A stretch of DNA of 16,314 nucleotides from Deltaproteobacteria bacterium (GCA_003249585.1 QKIM01000647.1:1-16314), one strand, 5' to 3'. Counted from the first letter of the stretch, positions 1 to 6,900 are shown. Numbers and translations: made by a program. The notes: a model not told the origin generated them from the letters alone.

Positions 1-1
1 C

Positions 2-337
2 CTGCCCAAGTTCACCCTCAGGCACAAGGAGATGCCGGGGAAGATGATCTCCCGGTGGATGCCCCTGACCTTCTCCAACCTGGCGGATTTCTCCAGGATC
101 ACCACGGCCAAACCGGGGATCAAGATCTCCCAGGTGATCCACGAGGTGTTCGTGAAGGTGGATGAAAAGGGGACCGAGGCCGCCGCCGCCACCGCCATCC
201 TCATGGAGAAGAGCGGCATGGCCCCCCGGCCGGTGCCCGAGGTGAAGTTCAACCGGCCCTTCTATTTCTTCATCCGCGACACGAAGACCGGCCTCGACCT
301 CTTCACGGGCTGGGTCCTGAACCCGGCCATGAAATAG
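2..337 (+). CDS. Serpin family protein, C-terminal part (5' end outside window)
   Basis: This is the last 111 codons of a serpin, a suicide-substrate inhibitor of serine or cysteine proteases. The frame is open from base 2 and starts with the serpin motif LPKF. The hinge of the reactive-centre loop is textbook: Glu-Lys-Gly-Thr-Glu followed by AAAATA (bases 164-196). The variable loop is ILMEKSGMAPRPV, and the C-terminal signature PEVKFNRPFYFFIRD then LFTGWVLNP closes the fold. The small-residue hinge (T at P14, Ala at P12-P9) is what inhibitory serpins need for loop insertion, so it is probably inhibitory. The P1 residue cannot be fixed, because the loop is about four residues longer than in alpha-1-antitrypsin. 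The N-terminus and any lipobox are not visible. A second serpin follows 260 bases downstream, so this is a tandem pair or the end of a larger array. Confidence 0.95.
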   Translation: MPKFTLRHKEMPGKMISRWMPLTFSNLADFSRITTAKPGIKISQVIHEVFVKVDEKGTEAAAATAILMEKSGMAPRPVPEVKFNRPFYFFIRDTKTGLDLFTGWVLNPAMK

Positions 338-597
338 TCCTGTCGGAGCGTCTGCATGAAGGACGCGAGGCTCATGACCTCGATGTCGTTCTTCATCGGG
401 CAGGAGTCCCTTCCTGAGTAAAGTATCGAGCAGGTGGTTGATGGACCGAAGGAATCGTCGCTTTATCATCCCTGCTTATCTGACACGCCGTGGAATATCT
501 GTAAGGTTATATTTCGGTACAACTTTCCCGTGAAAAGACGTACCCTGTGACCATGTCCGGGGTCGCGCCCGAGGTAGATCACCCAAGGAGGTCTGGC
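338..597 (+). promoter_or_regulatory. Intergenic region between the two serpins, possible promoter
   Basis: This stretch holds no convincing gene. Its second half (about 465-540) is clearly more AT-rich than its surroundings. It contains CTGACA at 480-485 (5 of 6 matches to a sigma70 -35) and TATATT at 508-513 (5 of 6 to a -10). The spacer between them is 22 bases, which is too long for an ordinary promoter, so only the AT-rich character is solid. I see no stem-loop with a T-tract after the upstream stop. The two serpins may therefore have separate promoters, but this is tentative. Confidence 0.3.
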
Positions 598-1977
598 ATG
601 CGCCGCCTGTCCACCGTCACCGTTCTTCTTCTCGCCCTCGTCTCGTGCAGGGGTGGCACATCGGGATCCGAGGCAGCTCCCGCCAAAAAGGTCGCCGACC
701 CCAAGGGCCCGGTCATGACCGCCCACGACCCGGCCGCGAAGCCTCAAAAGACGCCGCCCTCCAGAGAGGCACTCAAGGTGCCCGAGGCACGGCTGTGGGC
801 CGTCGCCAAGGCCATCAACACCATGGGGAGCAAGGTTCTCGGGGTGGTCTTCGCCAAGGCCCTGACGGGAAAGAGTGCCGAAGAGCTGGCGAGCACCCGC
901 GGTCCCGTCATCAGCCCCTGGTCCATCGCCTCGGCCTTCGCCCTGGCCTGGCCCGGGGCCCGGGGCAGGACCGAGACGGAATTCCGCACCTTCATCCCTG
1001 TGGTTCTGAAGGCCCCCGACTGCTTCCAGGCTCTGGGGGCCCTGCAGCGGGACCTGGAGAAGGTCTCCATGGTGAAACTCAAGATCGCCAACGCCCTGTG
1101 GCTGGAGCAGTCCATGCCCATCGAGCCCGGCTACCTCACCAGCACCGCGCGCTGGTTCGGGGCCGCTCCCAACAGGGTGGACTTCATCACGGGAGCGCCC
1201 GCGGTCACCCGGCGCATCAACGGGTGGGTGGCGAAGAAGACCAACGACCGCATCAAGCAGCTCATCCCGGCGGGTGCCCTCGGCCCGTTGACCCGGGCGG
1301 TGTTGACCAACGCCGTGTGGTTCCTGGCCAAGTGGCGCCTCACTTTCAAGAAACGTTCCACCCGCCCGCAGCCCTTCTTCCCGGCGCCGGGATATCAGGT
1401 CATGGTCCAGACCATGTGGCAGAAGAACCACTTCCAGGTGGCCCACGGCGCACGTGGAGAGGCGCTGGTCGGGCTCTCCTACAGGGGCGGGCGGTTCGTC
1501 TTCTACGCGTGGCGTCCGCCCAGGGGCGCCCTGCAGATGCCCGCGGAGAAGAACCTGGAGACCCTCATCGCCGGCGCGAAGTCCGAAGAGATCCGGCTGC
1601 TCCTCCCGAGGTTCGCCCTGACGAACGCATACACCCTCGGGGAGATCATCAGGAAGCTGGGCATGTCCACGGCCTTCAGCGCCAGGGACGCGAACTTCCG
1701 AGGGATCACCAGGCTGCCCGCGGGGATCTTCCTCTCCGAGGTGTTCCATGACACCTACATCCGCGTGGACGAGGAGGGGACCGAGGCCGCGGCGGCCACG
1801 GCCCTGACCATGTCCGTGGGCGCCAAGTACCGTCCCGTGCCCGAGGTGCGTTTCGATCGGCCCTTCTATTTCTTCATCCGCGACAAGGCGACGGGCCTCG
1901 ACCTCTTCACGGGCTGGGTGTTCAACCCCGATCCCACAGCGAAGGTGACGGCCGTCCCCTTGAAGAAAGCGCCCTGA
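598..1977 (+). CDS. Serpin family protein, predicted lipoprotein protease inhibitor
   Basis: A complete serpin of 459 residues, predicted to trap a target protease covalently at the cell surface or in the periplasm. The start is the ATG at 598, seven bases after AAGGAGG; an upstream in-frame start at 547 would spoil the signal peptide. Residues 1-17 form a lipoprotein signal with a perfect lipobox LVSC (Cys17), followed by a linker of about 60 residues rich in Lys, Ala and Pro. Serpin landmarks appear in order: SPWSIASAFALAW near 106, INGWVAKKTNDRIKQLIP near 207, LTNAVWFLAKW at 236-246 with the breach Trp, LPRF at 336-339, the hinge GTEAAAATA from 394, and RPFYFFIRD from about 421. The hinge has Thr at P14 and Ala at P12-P9, as in inhibitory serpins. 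The variable loop LTMSVGAKYRPV differs from that of the upstream serpin, so the target protease probably differs. A tail of about 15 residues after the usual end (NPDPTAKV onward) is absent from the neighbour. Confidence 0.96.
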   Translation: MRRLSTVTVLLLALVSCRGGTSGSEAAPAKKVADPKGPVMTAHDPAAKPQKTPPSREALKVPEARLWAVAKAINTMGSKVLGVVFAKALTGKSAEELASTRGPVISPWSIASAFALAWPGARGRTETEFRTFIPVVLKAPDCFQALGALQRDLEKVSMVKLKIANALWLEQSMPIEPGYLTSTARWFGAAPNRVDFITGAPAVTRRINGWVAKKTNDRIKQLIPAGALGPLTRAVLTNAVWFLAKWRLTFKKRSTRPQPFFPAPGYQVMVQTMWQKNHFQVAHGARGEALVGLSYRGGRFVFYAWRPPRGALQMPAEKNLETLIAGAKSEEIRLLLPRFALTNAYTLGEIIRKLGMSTAFSARDANFRGITRLPAGIFLSEVFHDTYIRVDEEGTEAAAATALTMSVGAKYRPVPEVRFDRPFYFFIRDKATGLDLFTGWVFNPDPTAKVTAVPLKKAP

Positions 1978-1997
1978 ACATCGTCTGAGGCCAGGGA

Positions 1998-2012
1998 GGT
2001 GCCTTCGGCACC
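1998..2012 (+). other. Small stem-loop just upstream of a ribosome binding site
   Basis: GGTGCC-TTC-GGCACC forms a perfect 6-bp stem with a 3-base loop. It lies between the serpin stop (1977) and the next start (2025), ending two bases before the CGAGGAAG ribosome site. No T-run follows, so it does not look like an intrinsic terminator. It could insulate or tune translation of the downstream lipoprotein, or be chance. Confidence 0.3.
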
Positions 2013-2024
2013 CCGAGGAAGACC

Positions 2025-2738
2025 ATGTCCGTGACCAGAGAACGTCTCTTCTCCATCATGCTCATCGCCCTCATGGGATGTACGCGGCCCGTGGCGACCG
2101 AGGACCCCGTGCCCCGGCTTCCACGGCGGCAGTTCACAGGCAGCGCGCGCGCCATGGACCGTCCCCCCCTGCCGGGCAAGGAGACCGGAACCCTCGTCCC
2201 GGGGCAGAGCGTCGGGATGCTGGAGCTGGGGATGACCCGCAAGGAGGTGCAGGCTCTCATCGGCGTCTCGGGAACCCACCGCACCTTTTCCCAGGAGCAC
2301 ACCAACTACAAGAGCATGGGATACACCCCCGAGGACGAGCTGGTCTTCTTCGCGGGCTTCGACGAGTCTCTTCAGTTCGACACCCAGAACAAGAAGCATC
2401 TCATCCCCCTGTACAAGGCCTTCTTCAAGAACGACCGGCTGGTCTACGCCATCCTCACCACCTACGCGGGTTTCAAGGTCTCCGGGCAGACCTTCACCGT
2501 GGAAGGGCTGCCCGCCTTTCACGCCAAGGGAAGACCCATCCTCCAGCATCTGGGTCCCTATCACTTCCGTCCGGCCCGCGGGTACGACGGGGAGTACTAT
2601 TTCCTCGACCGGGGTGTTGAGTTCACGCTGGAAAACGGCAAGGTGACCGTGATCGATCTGTTCTCCCCCCTCTCGCCCACCCAGGCGGATCAGTACCGGC
2701 GACGCACCGCCTCCGGCGCCAAGGATCCCAACATCTGA
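2025..2738 (+). CDS. Hypothetical lipoprotein, possibly two BamE/SmpA-like halves
   Basis: A 237-residue predicted lipoprotein that I do not recognise as a named family. The ATG at 2025 follows CGAGGAAG at a good distance. The N-terminus ends in the lipobox LMGC (Cys19). A short linker is followed by VGMLELGMTRKEVQALIG, which resembles the 'GMt..eV...lG' start of small BamE/SmpA-type alpha-beta domains. The chain then has a hydrophobic strand, DRLVYAILTTYAGF. The C-terminal part repeats the general pattern: a helix, then LGPYHF, then YYFLDRGVEFTLENGKVTVI and DLF. This suggests two related half-domains, but that is inference from pattern only. It lies 47 bases after the serpin gene on the same strand and may be co-transcribed. 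Its 3' end faces the amidohydrolase gene with only 12 bases between stop codons. Confidence 0.85.
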   Translation: MSVTRERLFSIMLIALMGCTRPVATEDPVPRLPRRQFTGSARAMDRPPLPGKETGTLVPGQSVGMLELGMTRKEVQALIGVSGTHRTFSQEHTNYKSMGYTPEDELVFFAGFDESLQFDTQNKKHLIPLYKAFFKNDRLVYAILTTYAGFKVSGQTFTVEGLPAFHAKGRPILQHLGPYHFRPARGYDGEYYFLDRGVEFTLENGKVTVIDLFSPLSPTQADQYRRRTASGAKDPNI

Positions 2739-2750
2739 CCGGTCGAAGGA

Positions 2751-4550
2751 TCAGTGCCGGACGAACCACACGTTCCGGATGAGCCCCTTCTCCACGCGAT
2801 AGATGGCCGTGGCCCGCACCTCGGGCTTTTGCATGCCCGTCACCAGCTCGCTGTCCGTCACGAAGGCGCCGCTCACCATGCGGGACACCAGGCGGCAGTG
2901 GAGCTTCGGCGTGTTTTTGAACAGGGCGCCGTAGCGTCTGCGCATGGCTGACCGCCCCTTCATGAGCAGTTTCCCCGTGGGGAGGTCCCGGATCTCCACG
3001 TCGGGGTCGTAGAGGGCCAGGAAGGCCTCGAGGTCGCGGGCGTTGTAGGCGTCGAGCTGGGCCTGGGCCGCCCACTCGGGGTTGGGCTGCTGGATCTGGG
3101 CCGGGGTCATGACCCGTCCGCCCAGGATGATGCGCTCGGGGTGCGCCAGGGCCCCGATGTCCTTCAGGGGATCGGCGGTCAGGACCAGCATGTCGGCCAG
3201 CCTGCCCGCGGTGATGGTGCCGAAGGCGGGCTTTGCCGAGAAGACCAGGGCCGCGTTGGCCGTGGCCGAGACGATGACCTCGGCGGGGGTCATGCCCGCC
3301 GCCACCATGAGCCGCAGCTCCTCGTGCAGGGAGGTCCCGTGGAGGGTGCCCATGTTCCCCGCGTCGGTCCCGGCGGCGATGCGGACGCCGCCCCGGACCA
3401 AGGCCATGAGGTTGGCCGCCATGATGGGCGCCCTGGTCTTGAAGGCGGCGATGCGGCGGCGGGATGTGGCCGAGACGCCGCCGGTGATGGAGGCCAGCTC
3501 GCGCCACTCGGCCAGGATGGCGGGCTCTCCGTATTTCCGATCCATCATGGTGGGGCGCGGCGTGAGCCCCAGGATGTTGCCGTAGCCCGCGTAGACGACG
3601 AGGGTGGGGATGAGGATGGTGCCGCGTTTCTTCAACAGCGCCACGAAGGCCGGGTCCACGGGAGCGTCGTCGACGCTGTGGGCCAGGAGGTCGGTCCCCA
3701 GCTCGACGGCCTTACGGGCGGCCTCCAGCTGCGTGGCGTGGACCATGACTCGCACGCCGGCCTTGTGGCTCACCTCGATGACCCTCCTGAGGATGGGCAG
3801 GGGGGGCTCGATGCCGGTCCTGGGGTCGACGATGTACCAGACCTTGATGAGATCGGGGTGGCTGGCCAGTTGGCGGCGCACCTCGGCCTCGGCCTCGTCG
3901 GGGGTGGCGACCTTGCGGATGGGCAGGTCCATGGGGTCGAACTGCGGACGCGCCACGGTGGACACCAGGGGGCCGGCCACGGCGATCCGCGGGCCCAGGG
4001 CCTTGCGGGTCCGGGTGCGGACGGCGAAGTTCCACATGGGCCCCCCTGCGTCCACCTCGGCCGTGACGCCGGCGGCCAGGGTGCGTCGCAGGGTGGAGTC
4101 GAGCCGCTCCCTGATGAGGGCGTACTCCCGGGAGTAGGGCCGCAGAGCGCGAAGGTCGAGGATGTCCGGCCGGGTGAAGATGCCTCCCGACTGGAAGAAG
4201 TGCACGTGGGCGTCGATGAGGCCCGGGGTGAGGAAGCGGCCCGCGAGTTCAAGGCGCCGGACGCCGGGGCCCGAGGGGATGGCCGGCGCGTTCGCCCTTG
4301 GGCCCGCGTAGGTGATGCGGTCTCCCTTGAGGATGACCACGGCGTCTTTGACGGCGGGTCCCCCCGCGCCGTCGATGAGGGTCGCGCCCGAGAGCACGGT
4401 GACCGCGGCGGGCTTCGTCTCGGGGGCTCCTGGGCCCGGGGACGTTGCGTCCCGGGTCGCGGTCGGGGGTGGCGGGGTCGAGGGCGCAGCGCTGGTGCAG
4501 CCGCAGGCCCAGGAGACGAGGGCGGCGAGGATCAGGACGCGCAGATGCAT
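2751..4550 (-). CDS. Lipoprotein amidohydrolase fused to an NTF2/SnoaL-like domain
   Basis: A 599-residue metal-dependent hydrolase of the imidazolonepropionase-like amidohydrolase group. I start it at the ATG at 4550, after GAGGTG; a GTG two codons upstream is possible. The signal MHLRVLILAALVSWACGC gives a lipobox Cys at 16 or 18, then a Pro/Thr-rich linker. Visible metal-site candidates are H115 and H117 (DAHVHF), K236 (LIKVWY), H271 (MVHATQ), H291 (LLAHSVDD) and D396 (AGTDAG), so the site looks complete. Family members act on cyclic amides or on Xaa-Pro and other peptides; the substrate here cannot be told. From about residue 487 a second domain begins (AQAQLDAYNARDLEAFLALY, later GRSAMRRRYGALF), typical of NTF2/SnoaL-like cone folds and normally a separate protein. 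The gene is 40 bases downstream of the zinc-ribbon gene on the same strand, probably in one transcript. Confidence 0.93.
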   Translation of the reverse strand: MHLRVLILAALVSWACGCTSAAPSTPPPPTATRDATSPGPGAPETKPAAVTVLSGATLIDGAGGPAVKDAVVILKGDRITYAGPRANAPAIPSGPGVRRLELAGRFLTPGLIDAHVHFFQSGGIFTRPDILDLRALRPYSREYALIRERLDSTLRRTLAAGVTAEVDAGGPMWNFAVRTRTRKALGPRIAVAGPLVSTVARPQFDPMDLPIRKVATPDEAEAEVRRQLASHPDLIKVWYIVDPRTGIEPPLPILRRVIEVSHKAGVRVMVHATQLEAARKAVELGTDLLAHSVDDAPVDPAFVALLKKRGTILIPTLVVYAGYGNILGLTPRPTMMDRKYGEPAILAEWRELASITGGVSATSRRRIAAFKTRAPIMAANLMALVRGGVRIAAGTDAGNMGTLHGTSLHEELRLMVAAGMTPAEVIVSATANAALVFSAKPAFGTITAGRLADMLVLTADPLKDIGALAHPERIILGGRVMTPAQIQQPNPEWAAQAQLDAYNARDLEAFLALYDPDVEIRDLPTGKLLMKGRSAMRRRYGALFKNTPKLHCRLVSRMVSGAFVTDSELVTGMQKPEVRATAIYRVEKGLIRNVWFVRH

Positions 4551-4590
4551 GGACACCTCGTTTTAACTGCTGTGGGAGGACGCTGGGCCG

Positions 4591-5031
4591 TCAGACGCGG
4601 TGATAAAGGTGCATGAACCCTGCCATGAGCAGCTGCAGGCGCGTCATGTCCGGGTGGTTGAGGGACTCGCGCTCATAGTAGAGCTCCAGGGCCTCGAGCT
4701 CCCCCTCGTCGAGCCAGATGCCCTTGCAGGAGGGGCAGAAGTCGATGACGATGAGGGAGTTGTGATTGTGTTCGTGCTTCTCCATGAGGGTGGCGCAGGA
4801 GGGGCAGTTGATCGGCTCGGCCTCGAGCTGCCGGTCCCGGTTGTACTGCATGGCGTCCTTGTTGACGCCGGCCTTGAGCTTGTCGGAGTAGTCAATCTCC
4901 TGGGTCTTCTGGATGGATTCCAGTTCGCCGGGATCGAGCCAGATGCCCCGGCAGGTGGGACACTTGTCGATCTCGATCTGGGCTTCATAGATTTCCTTGA
5001 CCATTTCCATCTCGTGATAGGGACACTGCAT
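4591..5031 (-). CDS. Double zinc-ribbon protein, zf-TFIIB type
   Basis: A 146-residue soluble protein with two zinc ribbons of the TFIIB-like type (COG3809-like). The ATG at 5031 is chosen because GAGGAGGT (+ strand 5037-5044) sits just upstream; the longer frame to 5091 has no ribosome site. The first ribbon uses CPYH at 3-6 and CPTC at 24-27, followed by the family signature RGIWLDPGELE. The second uses CPSC at 76-79 and CPSC at 99-102, followed by KGIWLDEGELEAL. The linker between them is charged, and a His-rich segment (HEHNHN, 86-91) lies inside the second ribbon. There is no signal peptide or membrane span, so it is cytoplasmic. The family's function is not established; nucleic-acid or protein contact is the usual guess. 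It is divergent from the alkyltransferase gene, sharing a 118-base intergenic region. Confidence 0.92.
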   Translation of the reverse strand: MQCPYHEMEMVKEIYEAQIEIDKCPTCRGIWLDPGELESIQKTQEIDYSDKLKAGVNKDAMQYNRDRQLEAEPINCPSCATLMEKHEHNHNSLIVIDFCPSCKGIWLDEGELEALELYYERESLNHPDMTRLQLLMAGFMHLYHRV

Positions 5032-5061
5032 GCAAGACCTCCTCGGGTGTTCTCTCGGGCA

Positions 5062-5090
5062 TTTATAGATCAAAACCACACCAAACTCCA
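5062..5090 (-). promoter_or_regulatory. Candidate promoter for the zinc-ribbon gene
   Basis: Reading on the - strand, TGGAGT (5090-5085, 3 of 6 to the -35) and TATAAA (5067-5062, 5 of 6 to the -10) are separated by 17 bases. The start codon is 31 bases past the -10. The left arm of the inverted repeat lies directly after the -35. The weak -35 would fit a regulated promoter. Confidence 0.35.
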
Positions 5091-5115
5091 CACCTCACAG
5101 CGGACAATTTGGTGT
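5078..5115. promoter_or_regulatory. 8-bp inverted repeat in the divergent intergenic region
   Basis: ACACCAAA at 5078-5085 and TTTGGTGT at 5108-5115 are exact reverse complements, 22 bases apart (centre-to-centre about three helical turns). Each arm lies just downstream of the candidate -35 of the promoter pointing away from it. This symmetrical placement is what an operator serving both divergent genes would look like. No regulator is identified. Confidence 0.4.
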
Positions 5116-5129
5116 ATAAGAGGGATTAT
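5101..5129 (+). promoter_or_regulatory. Candidate promoter for the alkyltransferase-glycosyltransferase pair
   Basis: CGGACA (5101-5106, 4 of 6 to the -35) and GATTAT (5124-5129, 4 of 6 to the -10) are 17 bases apart, inside an AT-rich dip. The right arm of the inverted repeat is in the spacer. The ATG at 5150 follows with GAGGAGGT as its ribosome site. Confidence 0.35.
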
Positions 5130-5149
5130 TCCCCTTTTGAGGAGGTCCC

Positions 5150-5776
5150 ATGCGTTCGTCCCACGAGAGCCTCAGCCGTGCCCGGGCCACCCTGGCCCCC
5201 CTGATCCCCGCCCCGAGAGCTGCCGGCGGCACCGCGCTGTCTGTGGCGCTCGAGGACTCTCCTTTGGGCCCCCTGATCCTGGGCGCTGTCTCGGGGGAGC
5301 TGGTGATGTGCGACTTCTGGGATACCGCGCGAAGCCCAGGGCGGCTGGAGAAGCTCGCAGGGGCGCTGGGCGTGCCCCTGGCCGCCCGGTCCGACGCCGG
5401 GATCGACCTCGCCCGGCGCTGGCTCGAGGCGTATTTCAAAGGCCAGAACCTGCCCATGACCGTCCCCCTGAGGTTTGTGGGGACGCCCTTCCAAAAGCGC
5501 GTGTGGGAATATCTGGGCACCATCCCCTTCGGCGAGATCCGCAGCTACGCCGACGAGGCCCGGGCCCTGGGGAATCCCCGCGCCGTCCGCGCCGTGGCCC
5601 AGGCCAACGGGAGAAACCCCATCTCCATCCTGGTCCCCTGCCACCGCGTCATCGGCTCAGACGGCTCCCTCACCGGATACTCCTCGGGCATGGACCGCAA
5701 GGTGCATCTCCTGACCCTCGAGGGGATCCGCTGCACGGACACGGGCAGGCCGCGTCTGGCAAAGGAACCGGGCTGA
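5150..5776 (+). CDS. ogt: Methylated-DNA--protein-cysteine methyltransferase
   Basis: A 208-residue suicide repair enzyme that takes the alkyl group from O6-alkylguanine (and O4-alkylthymine) in DNA onto its own cysteine. The active site is unmistakable: PCHRVIG with Cys164, preceded by ANGRNPISILV. The DNA-binding winged-helix part is also present: FQKRVWEYLGTIPFGEIRSY, then NPRAVRAV carrying the Arg finger region. The C-terminal part has GSLTGYSSGMDRK. An N-terminal ribonuclease-like domain (SPLGPLILGAVSGELVM) precedes it, giving the usual Ogt layout with a short extra N-terminus. The ATG at 5150 sits after GAGGAGGT. The stop TGA overlaps the next gene's ATG by one base (TGATG), so translation of the two is probably coupled. 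The family assignment is firm; the N-terminal 25 residues have no recognised role. Confidence 0.97.
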   Translation: MRSSHESLSRARATLAPLIPAPRAAGGTALSVALEDSPLGPLILGAVSGELVMCDFWDTARSPGRLEKLAGALGVPLAARSDAGIDLARRWLEAYFKGQNLPMTVPLRFVGTPFQKRVWEYLGTIPFGEIRSYADEARALGNPRAVRAVAQANGRNPISILVPCHRVIGSDGSLTGYSSGMDRKVHLLTLEGIRCTDTGRPRLAKEPG

Positions 5777-6879
5777 TGCACATCTGCTTCGTCGAGCCCT
5801 TCTTCTCCGGCTCCCACGCCACCTGGCTCAACGAGCTGTCGGAGCGCTCGAGGCACCGCTTCACGATCCTCTCCCAGCGGGGCCGGTTCTGGAAATGGCG
5901 CATGCACGGGGCGGCGTACACCATGGCCCGCGCCTACGAGGAGCTCCCCGAGCCCCCCGACTGCATCATCGTCTCGGACATGCTCGATCTGGCGGGTTTT
6001 CTGGCCCTGACCAGGCGGTCCATCCCCGCCGACGTCCCCGTGGGGATATACTTCCACGAGAACCAGGTGGCCTATCCATGGCAGGAGGGCAGCGAGGATC
6101 TGGCCCGGGGCCGCGAGGTGCACTACGCCTTCATCAACTATCAGAGCGCCCTGGCCGCCGATTTCGTGCTCTTCAACTCCGCGTGGAACCGCGACTCCTT
6201 TTTGGACGGCATGGCGGACCTCCTTCGAAAAATGCCCGACGATCGCCACCGGGGCACCGTGGAGGCCCTGCGCGCCAAAAGCCGGGTCCTGCCCATCGGC
6301 ATGGATCTGGCCCGCCTGGGCGACCACGACGGCCCCCACGACCGTGGTGCGCCCCTGGTCCTGTGGAACCACCGCCTGGAGCACGACAAGGACCCCGCCA
6401 CCCTCCTGGAGATCCTCGTGGAGCTGGCCCAGGCCGGCGTCCCCTTCCATCTCGCGCTCCTCACCGAGGTGACCCCCCTCACCGAGCGGCCCGTGTGCGA
6501 CCTCATCGCCCGCCTGGGGGACCGCGTCACCGTCACGGGCATGCTGGACCGGCGCGCCTATGCGGGCTGGCTCCACAGCGGCCTGGTGCTCCCGGTCACC
6601 TCCCGCCACGACTTCTTTGGGATCAGCATCATGGAGGCCGTGTGGTGCGGGTGCCGGCCTCTTCTGCCCCGGGCCCTCGCCTACCCCGAGCTGTACCACC
6701 CCGACGAGCACCCGGAGCTCTTCTACGACGACCGCGCGCAGCTTGCCGACAAGCTGGCCGCCCTTTTGACCAGCCCGCCCGCGCGCGGGCAGTATGTTTC
6801 TTTGGCCGCGCCCTACGACTGGTCCAGGCTCATGGGCCCCTGCGACGACCTGCTGGAGGCCGTCGCCCTGGGGCATTGA
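5776..6879 (+). CDS. GTDC1/QTMAN-like glycosyltransferase, putative tRNA-queuosine mannosyltransferase
   Basis: A 367-residue GT-B glycosyltransferase of the DUF3524/GTDC1 type. The animal member (QTMAN) adds mannose from GDP-mannose to queuosine in the anticodon of tRNA-Asp. The hallmarks of that subfamily are all visible: an N-terminal FVEPFFSGSH in place of the animal EAFYGGSH, the motif YFHENQ at 92-97 with Y-P soon after, FNSAWNRDSFL, then WNHRLEHDKDP at 197-207, and HDFFGISIMEAVWCGCRPLL from 278, followed by the YPEL motif. There is no signal peptide or membrane span, in line with a cytosolic tRNA enzyme. Its length is shorter than the human protein because the large insert between the two Rossmann domains is missing. 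It starts inside the stop codon of the alkyltransferase. The substrate is inferred from family resemblance; another nucleoside or glycan acceptor is possible. Confidence 0.88.
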   Translation: MHICFVEPFFSGSHATWLNELSERSRHRFTILSQRGRFWKWRMHGAAYTMARAYEELPEPPDCIIVSDMLDLAGFLALTRRSIPADVPVGIYFHENQVAYPWQEGSEDLARGREVHYAFINYQSALAADFVLFNSAWNRDSFLDGMADLLRKMPDDRHRGTVEALRAKSRVLPIGMDLARLGDHDGPHDRGAPLVLWNHRLEHDKDPATLLEILVELAQAGVPFHLALLTEVTPLTERPVCDLIARLGDRVTVTGMLDRRAYAGWLHSGLVLPVTSRHDFFGISIMEAVWCGCRPLLPRALAYPELYHPDEHPELFYDDRAQLADKLAALLTSPPARGQYVSLAAPYDWSRLMGPCDDLLEAVALGH

Positions 6880-6900
6880 GCCACGGGAGAGGAGATACCC

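Noticed and set aside
262..396. A 44-codon frame on the - strand starting MKNDIEVMSLASFMQ, upstream of and antisense to the first serpin's end.
   Set aside because: Its second half is the mirror of conserved serpin codons (the same antisense peptide appears opposite the second serpin), and it has no good ribosome site.
466..1749. Long open frame on the - strand opposite the second serpin.
   Set aside because: It is an antisense shadow caused by high GC at third codon positions. The translation is Gly/Arg/His-rich with no domain, while the + strand frame is a clear serpin.
1998..2012. Stem-loop as a terminator of the serpin transcript.
   Set aside because: No T-run follows, and it abuts the next gene's ribosome site. 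It is kept only as an unassigned hairpin.
3141..4616. A 491-codon + strand frame opposite the amidohydrolase.
   Set aside because: It is low-complexity Gly/Asp/His/Arg translation, antisense to a gene with complete catalytic motifs.
4600..5775. A + strand frame that continues in register into the glycosyltransferase, suggesting a longer fusion protein.
   Set aside because: The extension runs antisense to the zinc-ribbon gene and out of frame through the alkyltransferase. The glycosyltransferase motif set starts naturally at 5776 with MHICFVEPFF.
6777..6790. Perfect 14-bp palindrome GCCCGCGCGCGGGC.
   Set aside because: It lies inside the glycosyltransferase coding region (Pro-Ala-Arg-Gly codons) and is expected by chance in such GC-rich sequence.
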